Positions 41,624 through 51,174 of a stretch of 64,000 nucleotides of DNA are shown here, in pieces. How positions within the stretch are numbered: position 1 is the first letter of the stretch; every line of letters begins with the position of its first letter. The notes beneath the pieces were generated by a model, which ran no database searches, was not told the origin of the DNA, and was given only the letters and a program-made list of their open reading frames with translations. Made by a program: the position numbers and the translations under genes. Origin of the DNA: Algoriphagus kandeliae (GTDB lineage: Bacteria; Bacteroidota; Bacteroidia; Cytophagales; Cyclobacteriaceae); contig NZ_SPSB01000004.1 in assembly GCF_004571135.1 (NCBI RefSeq), forward strand, positions 496,001-560,000. The letters are read 5' to 3'.

Positions 41624-44443
41624 TTATCTACTCAAATAAAGGTTACGCTCTGAGTAGATTTTAAGGAAATAATCGTCCATGAGATCATCGATAAAGTAAA
41701 TCGCCTCTCCAGTGGACTTCATTTCAGGACCCAATTCCTTATTCACATTCGGGAATTTATGGAATGAGAAAACGGGTTCCTTGATAGCATAACCTTTTTT
41801 CACAGGATTGAATTCAAAATCAGTTACCTTTTTCTCACCTAGCATCACCTTCGTAGCATAATTCACATAAGGCTCCTGATAAGCTTTGCAGATAAATGGA
41901 ACGGTTCGGGAAGCTCTTGGGTTCGCCTCGATCACATAAACCTTATCATTTTTGATCGCAAACTGAATATTGATCAGACCCTTTGTTTTCAACGCCAATG
42001 CAATCCGCTCAGTGTAGGTTTCAATCTGTCGAATCACCAAATCTCCCAAGTTGTATGGAGGAAGAACCGCATAGGAATCTCCGGAGTGGATACCGGCAGG
42101 CTCGATATGCTGCATGATTCCGATGATGTAAACATTTTCACCATCACAAATCGCATCTGCCTCTGCTTCTATCGCACCTTCCAAGAAATGGTCCAAAAGA
42201 ATCTCGTTGTTTGGTATGTCTTTCAAGACATTGACTACATGCTCCTCGAGTTCTTTCTCATTGATCACAATTTTCATCCCTTGACCACCCAATACATAAC
42301 TTGGACGAACCAACAAAGGGAAACCGATCTTTTTGCAAAGCTCCAATGCTTCATCGGTATTATGAATCGTACCAAACTCAGGATAAGGCACATTATTATC
42401 CTTCAATAGCGTTGAAAACAAACCTCTATCTTCTGCCAAATCCAATGCGTCGAAGCTCGTTCCGATGATTTTGATACCGTATTTATCAAGCTTCTCTGCT
42501 AGTTTCAAGGCAGTCTGACCACCTAACTGAACGATTACACCCTCAGGCTTTTCATGAAGGATGATTTCATAAATATGCTCCCAGAATACTGGTTCGAAGT
42601 ATAATTTATCAGCTACATCAAAATCTGTAGAAACAGTCTCTGGGTTACAGTTGATCATGATAGTCTCATAGCCACATTCCTTTGCAGCCAAGACTCCATG
42701 TACGCAGGAGTAGTCAAATTCAATGCCCTGACCAACTCGGTTAGGTCCGGAGCCCAGAACAACCACTTTCTTTTTATCGGTCCGGATAGATTCATTTTCT
42801 TCTCCAAAAGAAGAATAATAGTAAGGTGTCTGAGCCTCAAATTCCGCAGCACAGGTATCTACAAGTTTGTAAACTCGCTTGATACCCATTTCCATGTAGC
42901 GCTTGTTGAATACTTCGCTTTCTAGGCAACCCAAAAGATGCGCAATCTGGCGGTCGGCATAGCCCTTCTTCTTAGCCAAATCCATCACCTCGTGAGGAAT
43001 GGTGTCGATGGTATATTTTTCGATCTCAGCTTCAAGATGAATTAATTCCTCAATCTGCTTCAGGAACCATTTGTCGATTTTGGTCAACTCTTGAATAGTT
43101 CGGAAAGAAATTCCAAGCTTAAAAGCATCATATACATGGAAAAGTCGATTCCAGCTCGGATTTGCCAATGAATAAAGGATCTTTTCTTGATCCCGAAGTT
43201 CTTTGCCATCAGCTCCTAAGCCATTTCTCTTAATTTCTAGGGATTGACAGGCTTTCTGAAGTGCTTCCTGGAAGTTTCTTCCAATTCCCATTACCTCTCC
43301 AACTGCCTTCATGGAAAGTCCCAAACGACGGTCAGAACCTTTAAATTTGTCGAAGTTCCATCTTGGGATTTTTACGATAACATAATCAATAGATGGTTCA
43401 AAAAATGCCGAAGTAGTACCCGTAATAGAGTTGGAAAGTTCATCCAAATTATAGCCAATCGCTAGCTTGGCTGCTACTTTGGCGATTGGGTATCCGGTAG
43501 CTTTGGAAGCCAAGGCCGAGGAACGGGAAACCCGAGGATTGATTTCGATACCGATGATTTCTTGATTGTCCGGACTTACCGCAAACTGCACATTACATCC
43601 TCCTGCGAAATTACCGATAGAGTTCATCATGGTAATCGCATAGTTTCGCATGCGCTGATATACTGTATCAGGAAGTGTCATCGCTGGAGCCACTGTGATG
43701 GAATCTCCCGTATGTACACCCATTGGGTCAAAATTTTCAATGGAACAGATGACAATCATGTTCCCGATATTATCCCGCATTACCTCCAACTCATACTCTT
43801 TCCATCCGAGAATACTTTGCTCGATCAATACCTCATGAACAGGAGATGCTTGCAATCCGGCTGAAAGTGCTTTTTCAAAATCTTCCTTGGTTTCTACGAA
43901 TGCACCTCCGGCGCCACCCAAGGTATAAGAAGCTCGAATAATCAACGGAAAACCAATTTCCTGTGCGATTTCTTTTCCTTGAAGGAAAGAAGTAGCCGTT
44001 GCACCCTTACAAACCCCTACCCCGATCTTTTCCATCAATTCCTTGAATTTCTCCCGGTTTTCGGCAGTATCGATAGCATCAATATCTACACCGATCATCC
44101 GTACATTGTGATGCTTCCAAATTCCGGCATTTTCACAATCAATGGCTAGGTTTAATGCAGTTTGACCACCCATGGTCGGCAGTACAGCATCGATATCCGG
44201 GTGGTCAGTTAAAATTTTTCTGATTGATTTCTTTTCCAGAGGCAGCAAGTAAACATTATCTGCAGTGACTGGGTCAGTCATGATCGTCGCCGGGTTGGAA
44301 TTGATCAATGTGACGGTAATTCCTTCTTCCCTGAGTGATCGAGCTGCTTGCGAACCGGAATAATCAAATTCACAAGCTTGACCAATGACGATGGGACCTG
44401 AACCGATAATGAGAACGTGCTTGATGCTACTGTCTTTAGGCAT
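41624..44443 (-). CDS. carB: Carbamoyl-phosphate synthase large subunit lacking the C-terminal MGS domain
   Basis: 939 aa against about 1070 in E. coli. Both halves are complete: first ATP-grasp (SGPIVIGQACEFDYSG, then RASYTLGGAGG) and the second (SGPNRVGQGIEFDYS near residue 560, then RPSYVLGGQGM). The oligomerisation linker is present. The protein stops right after the second half, at KIYSERNLYLSR, so the roughly 130-aa methylglyoxal-synthase-like allosteric domain is missing. It makes carbamoyl phosphate for pyrimidine and arginine synthesis; carA is not in the window. The allosteric control by UMP/ornithine known from E. coli is presumably lost. Own promoter at 44498-44491. Confidence 0.95.
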   Translation of the reverse strand: MPKDSSIKHVLIIGSGPIVIGQACEFDYSGSQAARSLREEGITVTLINSNPATIMTDPVTADNVYLLPLEKKSIRKILTDHPDIDAVLPTMGGQTALNLAIDCENAGIWKHHNVRMIGVDIDAIDTAENREKFKELMEKIGVGVCKGATATSFLQGKEIAQEIGFPLIIRASYTLGGAGGAFVETKEDFEKALSAGLQASPVHEVLIEQSILGWKEYELEVMRDNIGNMIVICSIENFDPMGVHTGDSITVAPAMTLPDTVYQRMRNYAITMMNSIGNFAGGCNVQFAVSPDNQEIIGIEINPRVSRSSALASKATGYPIAKVAAKLAIGYNLDELSNSITGTTSAFFEPSIDYVIVKIPRWNFDKFKGSDRRLGLSMKAVGEVMGIGRNFQEALQKACQSLEIKRNGLGADGKELRDQEKILYSLANPSWNRLFHVYDAFKLGISFRTIQELTKIDKWFLKQIEELIHLEAEIEKYTIDTIPHEVMDLAKKKGYADRQIAHLLGCLESEVFNKRYMEMGIKRVYKLVDTCAAEFEAQTPYYYSSFGEENESIRTDKKKVVVLGSGPNRVGQGIEFDYSCVHGVLAAKECGYETIMINCNPETVSTDFDVADKLYFEPVFWEHIYEIILHEKPEGVIVQLGGQTALKLAEKLDKYGIKIIGTSFDALDLAEDRGLFSTLLKDNNVPYPEFGTIHNTDEALELCKKIGFPLLVRPSYVLGGQGMKIVINEKELEEHVVNVLKDIPNNEILLDHFLEGAIEAEADAICDGENVYIIGIMQHIEPAGIHSGDSYAVLPPYNLGDLVIRQIETYTERIALALKTKGLINIQFAIKNDKVYVIEANPRASRTVPFICKAYQEPYVNYATKVMLGEKKVTDFEFNPVKKGYAIKEPVFSFHKFPNVNKELGPEMKSTGEAIYFIDDLMDDYFLKIYSERNLYLSR

Positions 44444-44490
44444 TTGAAAGGTGAGTTGAGAGGAAAATTTTACTTAAGTCCAAATTGGGG

Positions 44491-44498
44491 CAAAATTA
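44491..44498 (-). promoter_or_regulatory. -7 element TAATTTTG for carB
   Basis: TAATTTTG on the minus strand, 47 bp upstream of the carB ATG. The -33 region is poorly conserved. Confidence 0.55.
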
Positions 44499-44573
44499 GA
44501 AAAATATTCGGAAGGCTCATGGGAAAGAATGATGAAAGTACCCGATCTTCCAAAATAAATCCCCTCCCATAAG

Positions 44574-44870
44574 TTATTTAAACCTTAGGTAGGAGATCGT
44601 GATAACTACCAAGGCTAAGGTTATTCCCAAAATCAGAAGTAAAACCTTTTGTCTCATTTGGCTTTTACCTGGCTGATCGGGTCTAATTCGGCCCTCCTTT
44701 TTATACTTTTCTTCCAAGGCAATTCCGATCGGAAGTCCAATGGCCATTCCCGAACCTACGAAAGCAAAATTCCCGATAGCTAAAGAAAAGGCGATTCCAA
44801 ATGGCAAACCCAAAAGCGTTCCCAAAATGATAAAATAGCCCTTTGGATAGGTCTTCTGTTCTTTATTCAT
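44574..44870 (-). CDS. Small polytopic membrane protein, unknown
   Basis: 98 aa. Three hydrophobic segments with Gly-rich patterns (GTLLGLPFGIAFSLAIG, GSGMAIGLPIGIAL and VLLLILGITLALVVITISYL) indicate an inner-membrane protein. It lies 15 bp after the desaturase on the same strand, so the two are probably cotranscribed. There are no catalytic motifs. I do not recognise the family. Confidence 0.75.
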   Translation of the reverse strand: MNKEQKTYPKGYFIILGTLLGLPFGIAFSLAIGNFAFVGSGMAIGLPIGIALEEKYKKEGRIRPDQPGKSQMRQKVLLLILGITLALVVITISYLRFK

Positions 44871-44885
44871 GGTGCAGGTAATTAA

Positions 44886-45998
44886 TCACGATAAAGTGAG
44901 ATTGAATTGTTCGTTTTGGGTAGGATTATCCTCTTCACCCAAGGCCTTCAAAAAACGTAGATGTTCTATAAAGATCTTTCCCAAGGAATAATTTCGGTAT
45001 GGTAAATTGAATTCTAGAGCTGTCTCTTGAATGATCCGAGTGAGTTGATAATAGTGGATATGGTTAATCCCAGGGTATAAGTGGTGTATTACATGCGTAT
45101 TTAATCCCCCGGTGACCCAATTAACCAAATAACTATTGGCAGCGAAATCCACTGTCGCCTCTAATTGGTGCTCGCCCCAACCATAATGAACTTTTCCATT
45201 CCAATCAGGCAAGCGATAAGTAGATTCCCCAGTTACATGTACCGGAACAAGTATAAAGCCAATAAAAAGCCCTATACCCATATGCATAATGAGGTGATAT
45301 CCGAGGATTTCTAACCAGGTAAGATTTAAAACGAACTTAGGGATTAAGATCATGTATCCAATGAAAAAAAGCTTTGTGGCCACCAAGATCCAAATTTCTT
45401 TCCTAGGATGTCGATCGATGGTTTTATTTCCAAACTGGTGCTGAAGCAAGAGCTTAAAATCTTTGAAATAGACAATATTTATACTTAAAAGCGCATACAA
45501 AAAAGGAGCATAAAGGTGCTGAAATCTATGAAACCCCCTGCGCTTTGCGTTTGGATTTAGGCGCAATAATTTACTTTGGTCAATATCATCGTCTTTTCCT
45601 GGAATATTTGTAAAAGTATGATGGGCTATATTATGCTTCAACCCCCAAAAATAGCTTGAAATACCACCTAAATTCCAGACATAGGAAAGTAGACGATTGA
45701 TCCATGGCCTTTTTGAAATTGCCTGATGTGAGGCATCATGGGCAACAGTAAAAAGTAAAATAGTCATAGAAACTCCAAAAAGCAGAAATAAAATCGCCAA
45801 AGCCCACCCACCGAAAACTTTGCTCAGGATAGCAGCATATAAGGAAATCGTAACCACTACATAGAAAAGAATTTTAGCCAAATAAAGTCCATTTGATTTT
45901 TTGGAACGCTTGTTTTCAATAAAATAAGCATCGATTCGATGGGAAAGAATTTTGAAAAACCCATTATTTGGAGAATGATCAAAGGCTACTCTTTCCAT
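44886..45998 (-). CDS. Membrane fatty acid desaturase (acyl-CoA/lipid type)
   Basis: 370 aa. The three histidine boxes are HDASH (87-91), HNIAHH (122-127) and HVIHHLYPG (near residue 305). They lie between four membrane segments, the layout of front-end/linoleoyl-CoA type desaturases. The di-iron centre they form introduces a double bond into an acyl chain, usually with electrons from ferredoxin or cytochrome b5-like partners. It acts on the cytoplasmic side of the inner membrane and helps cold adaptation of membrane fluidity. It leads a pair with the 98-aa membrane protein. Confidence 0.92.
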   Translation of the reverse strand: MERVAFDHSPNNGFFKILSHRIDAYFIENKRSKKSNGLYLAKILFYVVVTISLYAAILSKVFGGWALAILFLLFGVSMTILLFTVAHDASHQAISKRPWINRLLSYVWNLGGISSYFWGLKHNIAHHTFTNIPGKDDDIDQSKLLRLNPNAKRRGFHRFQHLYAPFLYALLSINIVYFKDFKLLLQHQFGNKTIDRHPRKEIWILVATKLFFIGYMILIPKFVLNLTWLEILGYHLIMHMGIGLFIGFILVPVHVTGESTYRLPDWNGKVHYGWGEHQLEATVDFAANSYLVNWVTGGLNTHVIHHLYPGINHIHYYQLTRIIQETALEFNLPYRNYSLGKIFIEHLRFLKALGEEDNPTQNEQFNLTLS

Positions 45999-46180
45999 GA
46001 TTTTGTGAAAATCTTCTTTCCTAAAATACCCTTTTTTTAATTCTCCAAAAAGTTCAAATCTAAGCTAATCAGAAAACAGCTTTCTTTGGAGCTAAACAAG
46101 ATTCCAAGGTATTATGTAACATGGGTTACAGCAGTTTCCAATGCATATAGCTACCTTTACACCAGCAAAATGAAACTATT

Positions 46181-46543
46181 ATGCCTACTGTAAAACTAAC
46201 AACCCAGAAATTCAAAGACGAAGTATTTGATTATACCACCGAAAGAGAATGGAAATTCAAAGGCGATAAACCAGCCATTATAGACTTTTATGCCGATTGG
46301 TGTGGTCCATGCAAGATGGTAGCTCCTATCTTGGAGGAGTTAGCAAATGAAAATCCAGAAATTGTCATCTACAAAGTGGATACCGAGGTGGAACAGGAAT
46401 TAGCAGCAGTCTTTCAAATTCGAAGCATTCCAAGCATCCTATTTATCCCGATGGATAAGCAGCCTATGATGCAAGCAGGCGCATTGCCTAAGCATATCTT
46501 GGAAGAAGTAATTCAAAAAGAATTATTAAGTTCTGCATCCTAA
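46181..46543 (+). CDS. Thioredoxin
   Basis: 120 aa. The active site is DFYADWCGPCKMVAP near residue 40; the cis-Pro loop is IRSIPSILF near residue 83. The N-terminal extension (about 20 aa longer than E. coli TrxA) and acidic surface are common in Bacteroidota. It is cytoplasmic (no signal peptide). It reduces protein disulfides with thioredoxin reductase. TACCTTTA, one base from the -7 consensus, lies about 20 bp before the start. Confidence 0.93.
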   Translation: MPTVKLTTQKFKDEVFDYTTEREWKFKGDKPAIIDFYADWCGPCKMVAPILEELANENPEIVIYKVDTEVEQELAAVFQIRSIPSILFIPMDKQPMMQAGALPKHILEEVIQKELLSSAS

Positions 46544-46565
46544 TAATCAACACCCGTTTATAACA

Positions 46566-46597
46566 AAAAAACCGGAGCCCTGAGGTTCCGGTTTTTT
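46566..46597. terminator. Bidirectional terminator after the thioredoxin gene
   Basis: AAAAAACCGGA (46566-46576) pairs with TCCGGTTTTTT (46587-46597), between convergent genes. Confidence 0.93.
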
Positions 46598-46636
46598 CTA
46601 TTTTTAGCACTTTGTAAAAGAGCAAAGAAATCAAGT

Positions 46637-47140
46637 TTAGTCCTTTTCTGAGTCCAATCTATACAGCATTTCCAATAGAGGAACGCCAAAATTCCTGGAT
46701 TTGATTTGGCTGACCTTTCGAAATCCAAATCGCTCATAGAGGCTTACAGCAGGATCCAATCCAGATGTCGTATATAAAAAAGCTCCTTTGTAGCCTTTTT
46801 CCCGGTAAAAATCCATCCACTCCTCCATCAGCTTTTTCCCCAAACCCATTCCTCGATAGGGTTTCTCCAAGATAAAATATCGAAGCTGAGCCTGAATATC
46901 CTGTCTATGCATCAGTAGTAAAAAGCCGATCATTTTACCTTCTTTTTCCACAACCCAAACCCGATCCCGTTTGGGATTGTACTGCCTGTAAAACTCCAAA
47001 AGGCTATCCATTACATAGGCCTCAAACCCCATCCCAAATCCATGCTCCTCAAAGTAAATTCTCCCATGTAATGCGGCGACTTGCCCAAGATCCCCAGGCT
47101 TTAAGTCATTTCTAACTGTGATGTTTGGATCGGAGAACAT
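46637..47140 (-). CDS. GNAT family N-acetyltransferase
   Basis: 167 aa. The acetyl-CoA site is RGMGLGKKLMEEWMDF near residue 101, after the beta4 strand LRYFILEKPY. The final SLYERFGFRKV is the usual C-terminal GNAT element. The N-terminal region is diverged, so the substrate cannot be predicted. It is monocistronic. Confidence 0.88.
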   Translation of the reverse strand: MFSDPNITVRNDLKPGDLGQVAALHGRIYFEEHGFGMGFEAYVMDSLLEFYRQYNPKRDRVWVVEKEGKMIGFLLLMHRQDIQAQLRYFILEKPYRGMGLGKKLMEEWMDFYREKGYKGAFLYTTSGLDPAVSLYERFGFRKVSQIKSRNFGVPLLEMLYRLDSEKD

Positions 47141-47225
47141 TTTCTGCTGATTTTTAAAAAGTTACACTTAAAATACTAACAAAAAGCAGAAAGAAAAAAT
47201 AGGAACAATTGTAAAAATCAAGTTC

Positions 47226-48068
47226 CTAATTCAGCTGATTTCTAAGTAATATCGGGAAATCGCTTACTATCACCGCAGCTTGACGATCCTCCTGAAAAGA
47301 TTGGTAACTTTTCCCTTTGTCAATTTGGGCCTGCTCATCTATTGCACCCATCACATCCGTCACAATAGGAATGGATTGATCGCGAACCAATTGATACAAC
47401 TCAATCGGAGCTTCTTTGGAAACATAGGCCAAAAAGTCCCGATCTGAAAAAAGCCCCTGATAATAATTCAAATCCTGAGCTCCATTGACTAAAACTGAAA
47501 TCAAAAAATCACCGGGAATCTGACGTGCCTCACTCGCTCGGTCTCGCGCAAAAGTCAAAACCAAACACCGGTCGGACAAACCAAAATCCCGAACCATTCC
47601 CATCACCTCTTGAAGAATGGGCTCTTTGATATCCAGCATCAAATAGATCTGATTTTCTTGGGCAAATTCCAGCAATTGAGAAAATTTAGGAAGGAACTCA
47701 CCCGACCCAGTTAACTTGATTTGCTGAAGTTCTTCTGTTGATTTATTCTCTAAAGGACCTTTTCCATTGGTCGTTCGGTCCAAAGTGGCATCATGAAGTA
47801 GGTAAAGTTCCCCATTACCACCTTTCCTGACATCAATTTCAAAAAAGTCGATCCCCCTTTCATAAGCCATTTTGATCCCCAAAAGTGAATTCTCCAAAGT
47901 CTCTCCATCAATTACTCCCCGATGGGAAACGATAGATACAGAATTCTCCGAAAGCTTTTGAGAAAGACTTTGACCTGAGGAAATGGAGGAAATCAGTAGG
48001 GCTAAGGCAAGAAAAAAGAAAGACCTAAAAAGAAAGAAATCTTCTTTTTTTGGATTAGTCCTCTGCAT
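47226..48068 (-). CDS. Exported glycerophosphodiester phosphodiesterase family protein
   Basis: 280 aa, with a signal peptide running to about SISSGQ. The TIM-barrel GDPD residues appear as SHRGVIDGETLENSL near residue 47 and DFFEIDVRKGGNGELYLLHDATLDRTTNG near residue 74. LMLDIKEP near residue 145 supplies another acidic site. Such enzymes split glycerophosphodiesters to glycerol-3-phosphate and alcohols in the periplasm. Its start overlaps the upstream UPF0158-like gene's stop by 14 bp in another frame, so they are probably coexpressed. Confidence 0.9.
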   Translation of the reverse strand: MQRTNPKKEDFFLFRSFFFLALALLISSISSGQSLSQKLSENSVSIVSHRGVIDGETLENSLLGIKMAYERGIDFFEIDVRKGGNGELYLLHDATLDRTTNGKGPLENKSTEELQQIKLTGSGEFLPKFSQLLEFAQENQIYLMLDIKEPILQEVMGMVRDFGLSDRCLVLTFARDRASEARQIPGDFLISVLVNGAQDLNYYQGLFSDRDFLAYVSKEAPIELYQLVRDQSIPIVTDVMGAIDEQAQIDKGKSYQSFQEDRQAAVIVSDFPILLRNQLN

Positions 48069-48492
48069 AGTTAAATCCGTCTACCTGCTCACGAACCCAA
48101 TCCCTGTATTTGCCTTTTCGATACTCTTGCCATTGATCTTTGTACTTAGACTCGTCGATCAAAAACTTGAAGGCTGTAAGAGATTTGGGTTTTGTAAGGG
48201 CATTGACCAGGTCCTCGGCGAGATTACGCTCCTTAACTTGGCGATCAATAAAATCCTGCATGATTTGATGTTCCTGCGAGATTTCCATTTTGGTAAACTC
48301 CGCGTAATTATCCGGATTGGCATCAATTTCATCCAAAATATCTTCTTCTTCCGGAGTCAAATCATAATTAAAATAGTCCTCATCATCAGGCATTTGATGG
48401 ATTTTTCTCTTGTCTATTTGGAAAAAACACACCATCCCTTTAAGGAGTTGGGAAGAGATTCGGTCTATCTCTTGGTCAGTAAGCGAAAGCAT
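48055..48492 (-). CDS. UPF0158-like acidic protein
   Basis: 145 aa. It is acidic in the middle (PDDEDYFNYDLTPEEEDILDEID). The second half EYxxM-like region (EFTKMEISQEHQIMQDFIDRQV), then LVNALTKPKSLTAFKFLIDESKYKDQWQEYRKG and VREQVDGF, resembles the UPF0158 layout, a family without known function. It is cytoplasmic. It lies upstream of the GDPD gene with a 14-bp overlap. Confidence 0.68.
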   Translation of the reverse strand: MLSLTDQEIDRISSQLLKGMVCFFQIDKRKIHQMPDDEDYFNYDLTPEEEDILDEIDANPDNYAEFTKMEISQEHQIMQDFIDRQVKERNLAEDLVNALTKPKSLTAFKFLIDESKYKDQWQEYRKGKYRDWVREQVDGFNYAED

Positions 48493-48585
48493 TGATAGTT
48501 AGAAAATTTCAGGAAAATTAATCAAAGTCCAATTTTGTACAAATTGTTTTTTTCAACACAAATCAAAAGCCAAAAATCGAATAGT

Positions 48586-49233
48586 TTATGCATTCTCAAT
48601 AATTTTTCTCAAAAGGTCGAAATTCAACTCATGACCTCCTCTAAATTCCAGTCGCTCAAGGGGATTCCCCAATTTCTTAATCAGCTCTTCCTGTCTTTCC
48701 AGACTCTCTGCTGTAATCAAGTTGTCTTCACTACCCAAAACCATATAAATCTTGGTTTTTTCAAATTTTTCGCGAGCCACATCCAGCACCATATCCTCTG
48801 CAAATCCCCCTGCCCAAAGAACCAAGGTTGATATTTTCTTACCCCACTGACTTGCCCACCGAGTGGCAGTGGCCGCTCCCTGGGAAAAACCGAGGATATG
48901 AATCCGAGGTTTGGAATCAAATTTTTCCAAATACTTCCCAACCAAGGCATCTAGATAGCGATGGTTATTGGCGATTGCCAACTCCCGCTCATATCGCGTC
49001 ATCCAATTTGCTCCAACTCGTCCTTTAAAGTCCTGCAGGTAAAAATAATTGGTCCCTTCAGGAGCCAGGAATAGTCGATGAGAATTAGCCAAGGGCATGA
49101 ATTTTCGAAGAAAAAACTCTGCAAGTTGCCCATATCCATGGAAAACGATCCAAAGGTCTTCAGGATCTAATTCCGGTTCATGCGAAACAAAATAGCTCGC
49201 TTCAAAAGAAAAATGCTGAGTGCTTCGAATCAT
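48586..49233 (-). CDS. Alpha/beta hydrolase, phospholipase/carboxylesterase type
   Basis: 215 aa. The oxyanion region is WIVFHGYGQLAE near residue 28, the nucleophile elbow is GFSQGAAT near residue 114, the Asp is in VLGSEDNLITAE near residue 168, and the His is in FRGGHELN near residue 198. Fold and length match the acyl-protein thioesterase/carboxylesterase family. The substrate is unknown. Its start overlaps the cdd stop by 4 bp, so translation is coupled. Confidence 0.88.
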   Translation of the reverse strand: MIRSTQHFSFEASYFVSHEPELDPEDLWIVFHGYGQLAEFFLRKFMPLANSHRLFLAPEGTNYFYLQDFKGRVGANWMTRYERELAIANNHRYLDALVGKYLEKFDSKPRIHILGFSQGAATATRWASQWGKKISTLVLWAGGFAEDMVLDVAREKFEKTKIYMVLGSEDNLITAESLERQEELIKKLGNPLERLEFRGGHELNFDLLRKIIENA

Positions 49234-49712
49234 TTGGAATTCAAATCGTCAAACTTCAAAGGTAAAAGTTTTGCTATACCAGGAATGGAATAAACTCGAC
49301 CATCCGGCCGTAAAATGAGCAGTTTTATTGGTTTATTAAAGCGATTTTCCACCTCATTGATTACCTGCCTGCAAATCCCACAGGGAGATACAAATGCCCA
49401 TTGCTCCTCTTCCTTTTTTCTTGCTACCAAAGCCAAACAATTTGGAGCTGTTTCAGGAAAATTTGCACCAGCATAGCTTAACACCAGGTGTTCTGCACAA
49501 ACGCCTGCTGGGAAACTCACATTTTCCTGATTGCTACTTTTCAGGACCGTCCCATCCTCTAACAAAACAGCTGCTCCCACTTGAAAATTGGAATATGGAG
49601 CATAGGCTTTTTTGCTTATTTCTTTTGCGGCAAGTATCAAGTTTTGCTCTGCAGTGCTTAAATCCTGGTAATCAAGAACTTCAAATTCTTGATGGGTAGA
49701 TGTTTTTGTCAT
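49230..49712 (-). CDS. cdd: Cytidine deaminase
   Basis: 160 aa starting at MTKTSTHQEF. Zinc site: C72-A-E74 (AGVCAEH, Glu as proton shuttle) and PCGIC with C111 and C114. It is the homotetrameric-type short enzyme that converts cytidine and deoxycytidine to uridine and deoxyuridine in nucleoside salvage. The N-terminal extension of about 20 residues is longer than in Bacillus Cdd. Its 3' end overlaps the hydrolase gene by 4 bp. Confidence 0.92.
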   Translation of the reverse strand: MTKTSTHQEFEVLDYQDLSTAEQNLILAAKEISKKAYAPYSNFQVGAAVLLEDGTVLKSSNQENVSFPAGVCAEHLVLSYAGANFPETAPNCLALVARKKEEEQWAFVSPCGICRQVINEVENRFNKPIKLLILRPDGRVYSIPGIAKLLPLKFDDLNSK

Positions 49713-49832
49713 GTAAATTGAATATGGGAAAAATAAGACGAAAAACCTGTGCAAATGTTTTTCAATTTCCTTTCAAAGACTTTTTTCCTCCGGCTTTTAT
49801 TCTCCAATTTTAAGAACCCAAACCCTTTCACT

Positions 49833-51164
49833 ATGAATCGAATTTTAATTCTAGGAGGCGGAAAATCCTCTACTTTTTTGATTGATCACCTCGCAGATCA
49901 AGCATCTTCCAAAAATCGTCATGTTGTCCTTGCAGATTTGGATGTTGAACTGGCAAAAAGAAAGCTGAAAGGAAAAGCAAATACCGAAGCAAAGGCCTTA
50001 GACATTGGAGATGAAAATGCCCGTCGACAATTAATCAAAGAAGCAGATGTGGTAATCAGTATGCTTCCAGCAAGGATGCATCCGCAAGTAGCAATTGATT
50101 GTGTGGAACTTGGAAAACATTTCTTCTCAGCTTCTTACGAAAGTAAGGAGATGCGGCAGATGGAAACGCAAATCCGTGAAAAAGGACTCTTTTTCCTCAA
50201 TGAATGCGGGTTGGATCCGGGAATCGATCACATGTCTGCCAAGAAAATAATCGATCAGGTAAAAGCAAATCAGGGGGAAATTCTTTCCTTCAAATCCTAC
50301 GCAGGAGGTTTACTTTCTCCTGAATGCGAAGACAATCCTTGGAAATATAAATTTACCTGGAACCCAAGAAATGTGGTTTTGGCAGGACAAGGAATGTCAC
50401 GATATATCGAACAGTCCAAACTCAAATACATCCCCTATCATCAACTTTTTAAACGAGCAGTAAAAGTCAGCTTTGATGAATTAGGTGATTTTGAAGGCTA
50501 TCCCAATCGGGATTCTTTGGCCTACAGAAAGCTTTATGGCCTTGAAAATATTCCAACCATGCTTCGTGGAACACTTCGAAGAACAGGTTTCACCAAAGCA
50601 TGGGATGTGCTTGTGGAACTTGGTCTTACCGATGACAGCATCGAATTAAACCCTCCTTCAACTAGCACTAAGCGGGATTTCTTGAATAGCTTTTTGCCTT
50701 TTGATCCAGAGCGATCGGTGGAAGAAAAATTGAGCAGCTACATCCCGGATATGGATTTCCCAACCTTCGAAAAGATTCAATGGCTGGGATTGTTTTCCCA
50801 TGATCCTCTTCCAATTTATCAAGGTTCTCCAGCACAAATTCTACAGGCAATTTTAGAGAAAGAATGGACCTTGAAAGCGGATGACCGAGATATGATCGTC
50901 ATGCAGCATCAGTTTGAAATCAAGGAAAATAACTCTACCCGAAAATTAATCTCCAGCTTGGTAGTAAAAGGGGAAAATTCAGATCATACTGCCATGGCTA
51001 AAACCGTTGGACTTCCTTTGGCAATCGCAGTAGATTTATTTCTGGAAGGAGAAATCAAACTGACTGGACTTCATCTTCCAATTATCCCAGAAATCTACCT
51101 GCCAATTCTCGATCGGCTGGCAGATTATGGAATTCATTTCGAAGAAAAATTCATAGAGAACTAA
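49833..51164 (+). CDS. Saccharopine dehydrogenase family protein
   Basis: 443 aa starting at MNRILILGGGKSSTFLIDHL (Rossmann Gly-rich turn); the preceding in-frame codons lie before the gene. Rossmann domain to about residue 125 (VVISMLPARMHPQVAIDCV), then NECGLDPGIDHMSAKK, as in saccharopine reductase/LYS9-like enzymes. These link lysine and glutamate through saccharopine. In bacteria such paralogues act in lysine breakdown or related condensations. The partner lysine-ketoglutarate half is not here. Cofactor and direction are not decided. Confidence 0.9.
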   Translation: MNRILILGGGKSSTFLIDHLADQASSKNRHVVLADLDVELAKRKLKGKANTEAKALDIGDENARRQLIKEADVVISMLPARMHPQVAIDCVELGKHFFSASYESKEMRQMETQIREKGLFFLNECGLDPGIDHMSAKKIIDQVKANQGEILSFKSYAGGLLSPECEDNPWKYKFTWNPRNVVLAGQGMSRYIEQSKLKYIPYHQLFKRAVKVSFDELGDFEGYPNRDSLAYRKLYGLENIPTMLRGTLRRTGFTKAWDVLVELGLTDDSIELNPPSTSTKRDFLNSFLPFDPERSVEEKLSSYIPDMDFPTFEKIQWLGLFSHDPLPIYQGSPAQILQAILEKEWTLKADDRDMIVMQHQFEIKENNSTRKLISSLVVKGENSDHTAMAKTVGLPLAIAVDLFLEGEIKLTGLHLPIIPEIYLPILDRLADYGIHFEEKFIEN

Positions 51165-51174
51165 AACCAGAAAA

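Noticed and set aside
41624..44443. CarB as a truncated pseudogene
   Set aside because: The frame is clean, ends at a domain boundary with both catalytic halves complete, and short CarB is usual for related bacteria as far as I know.
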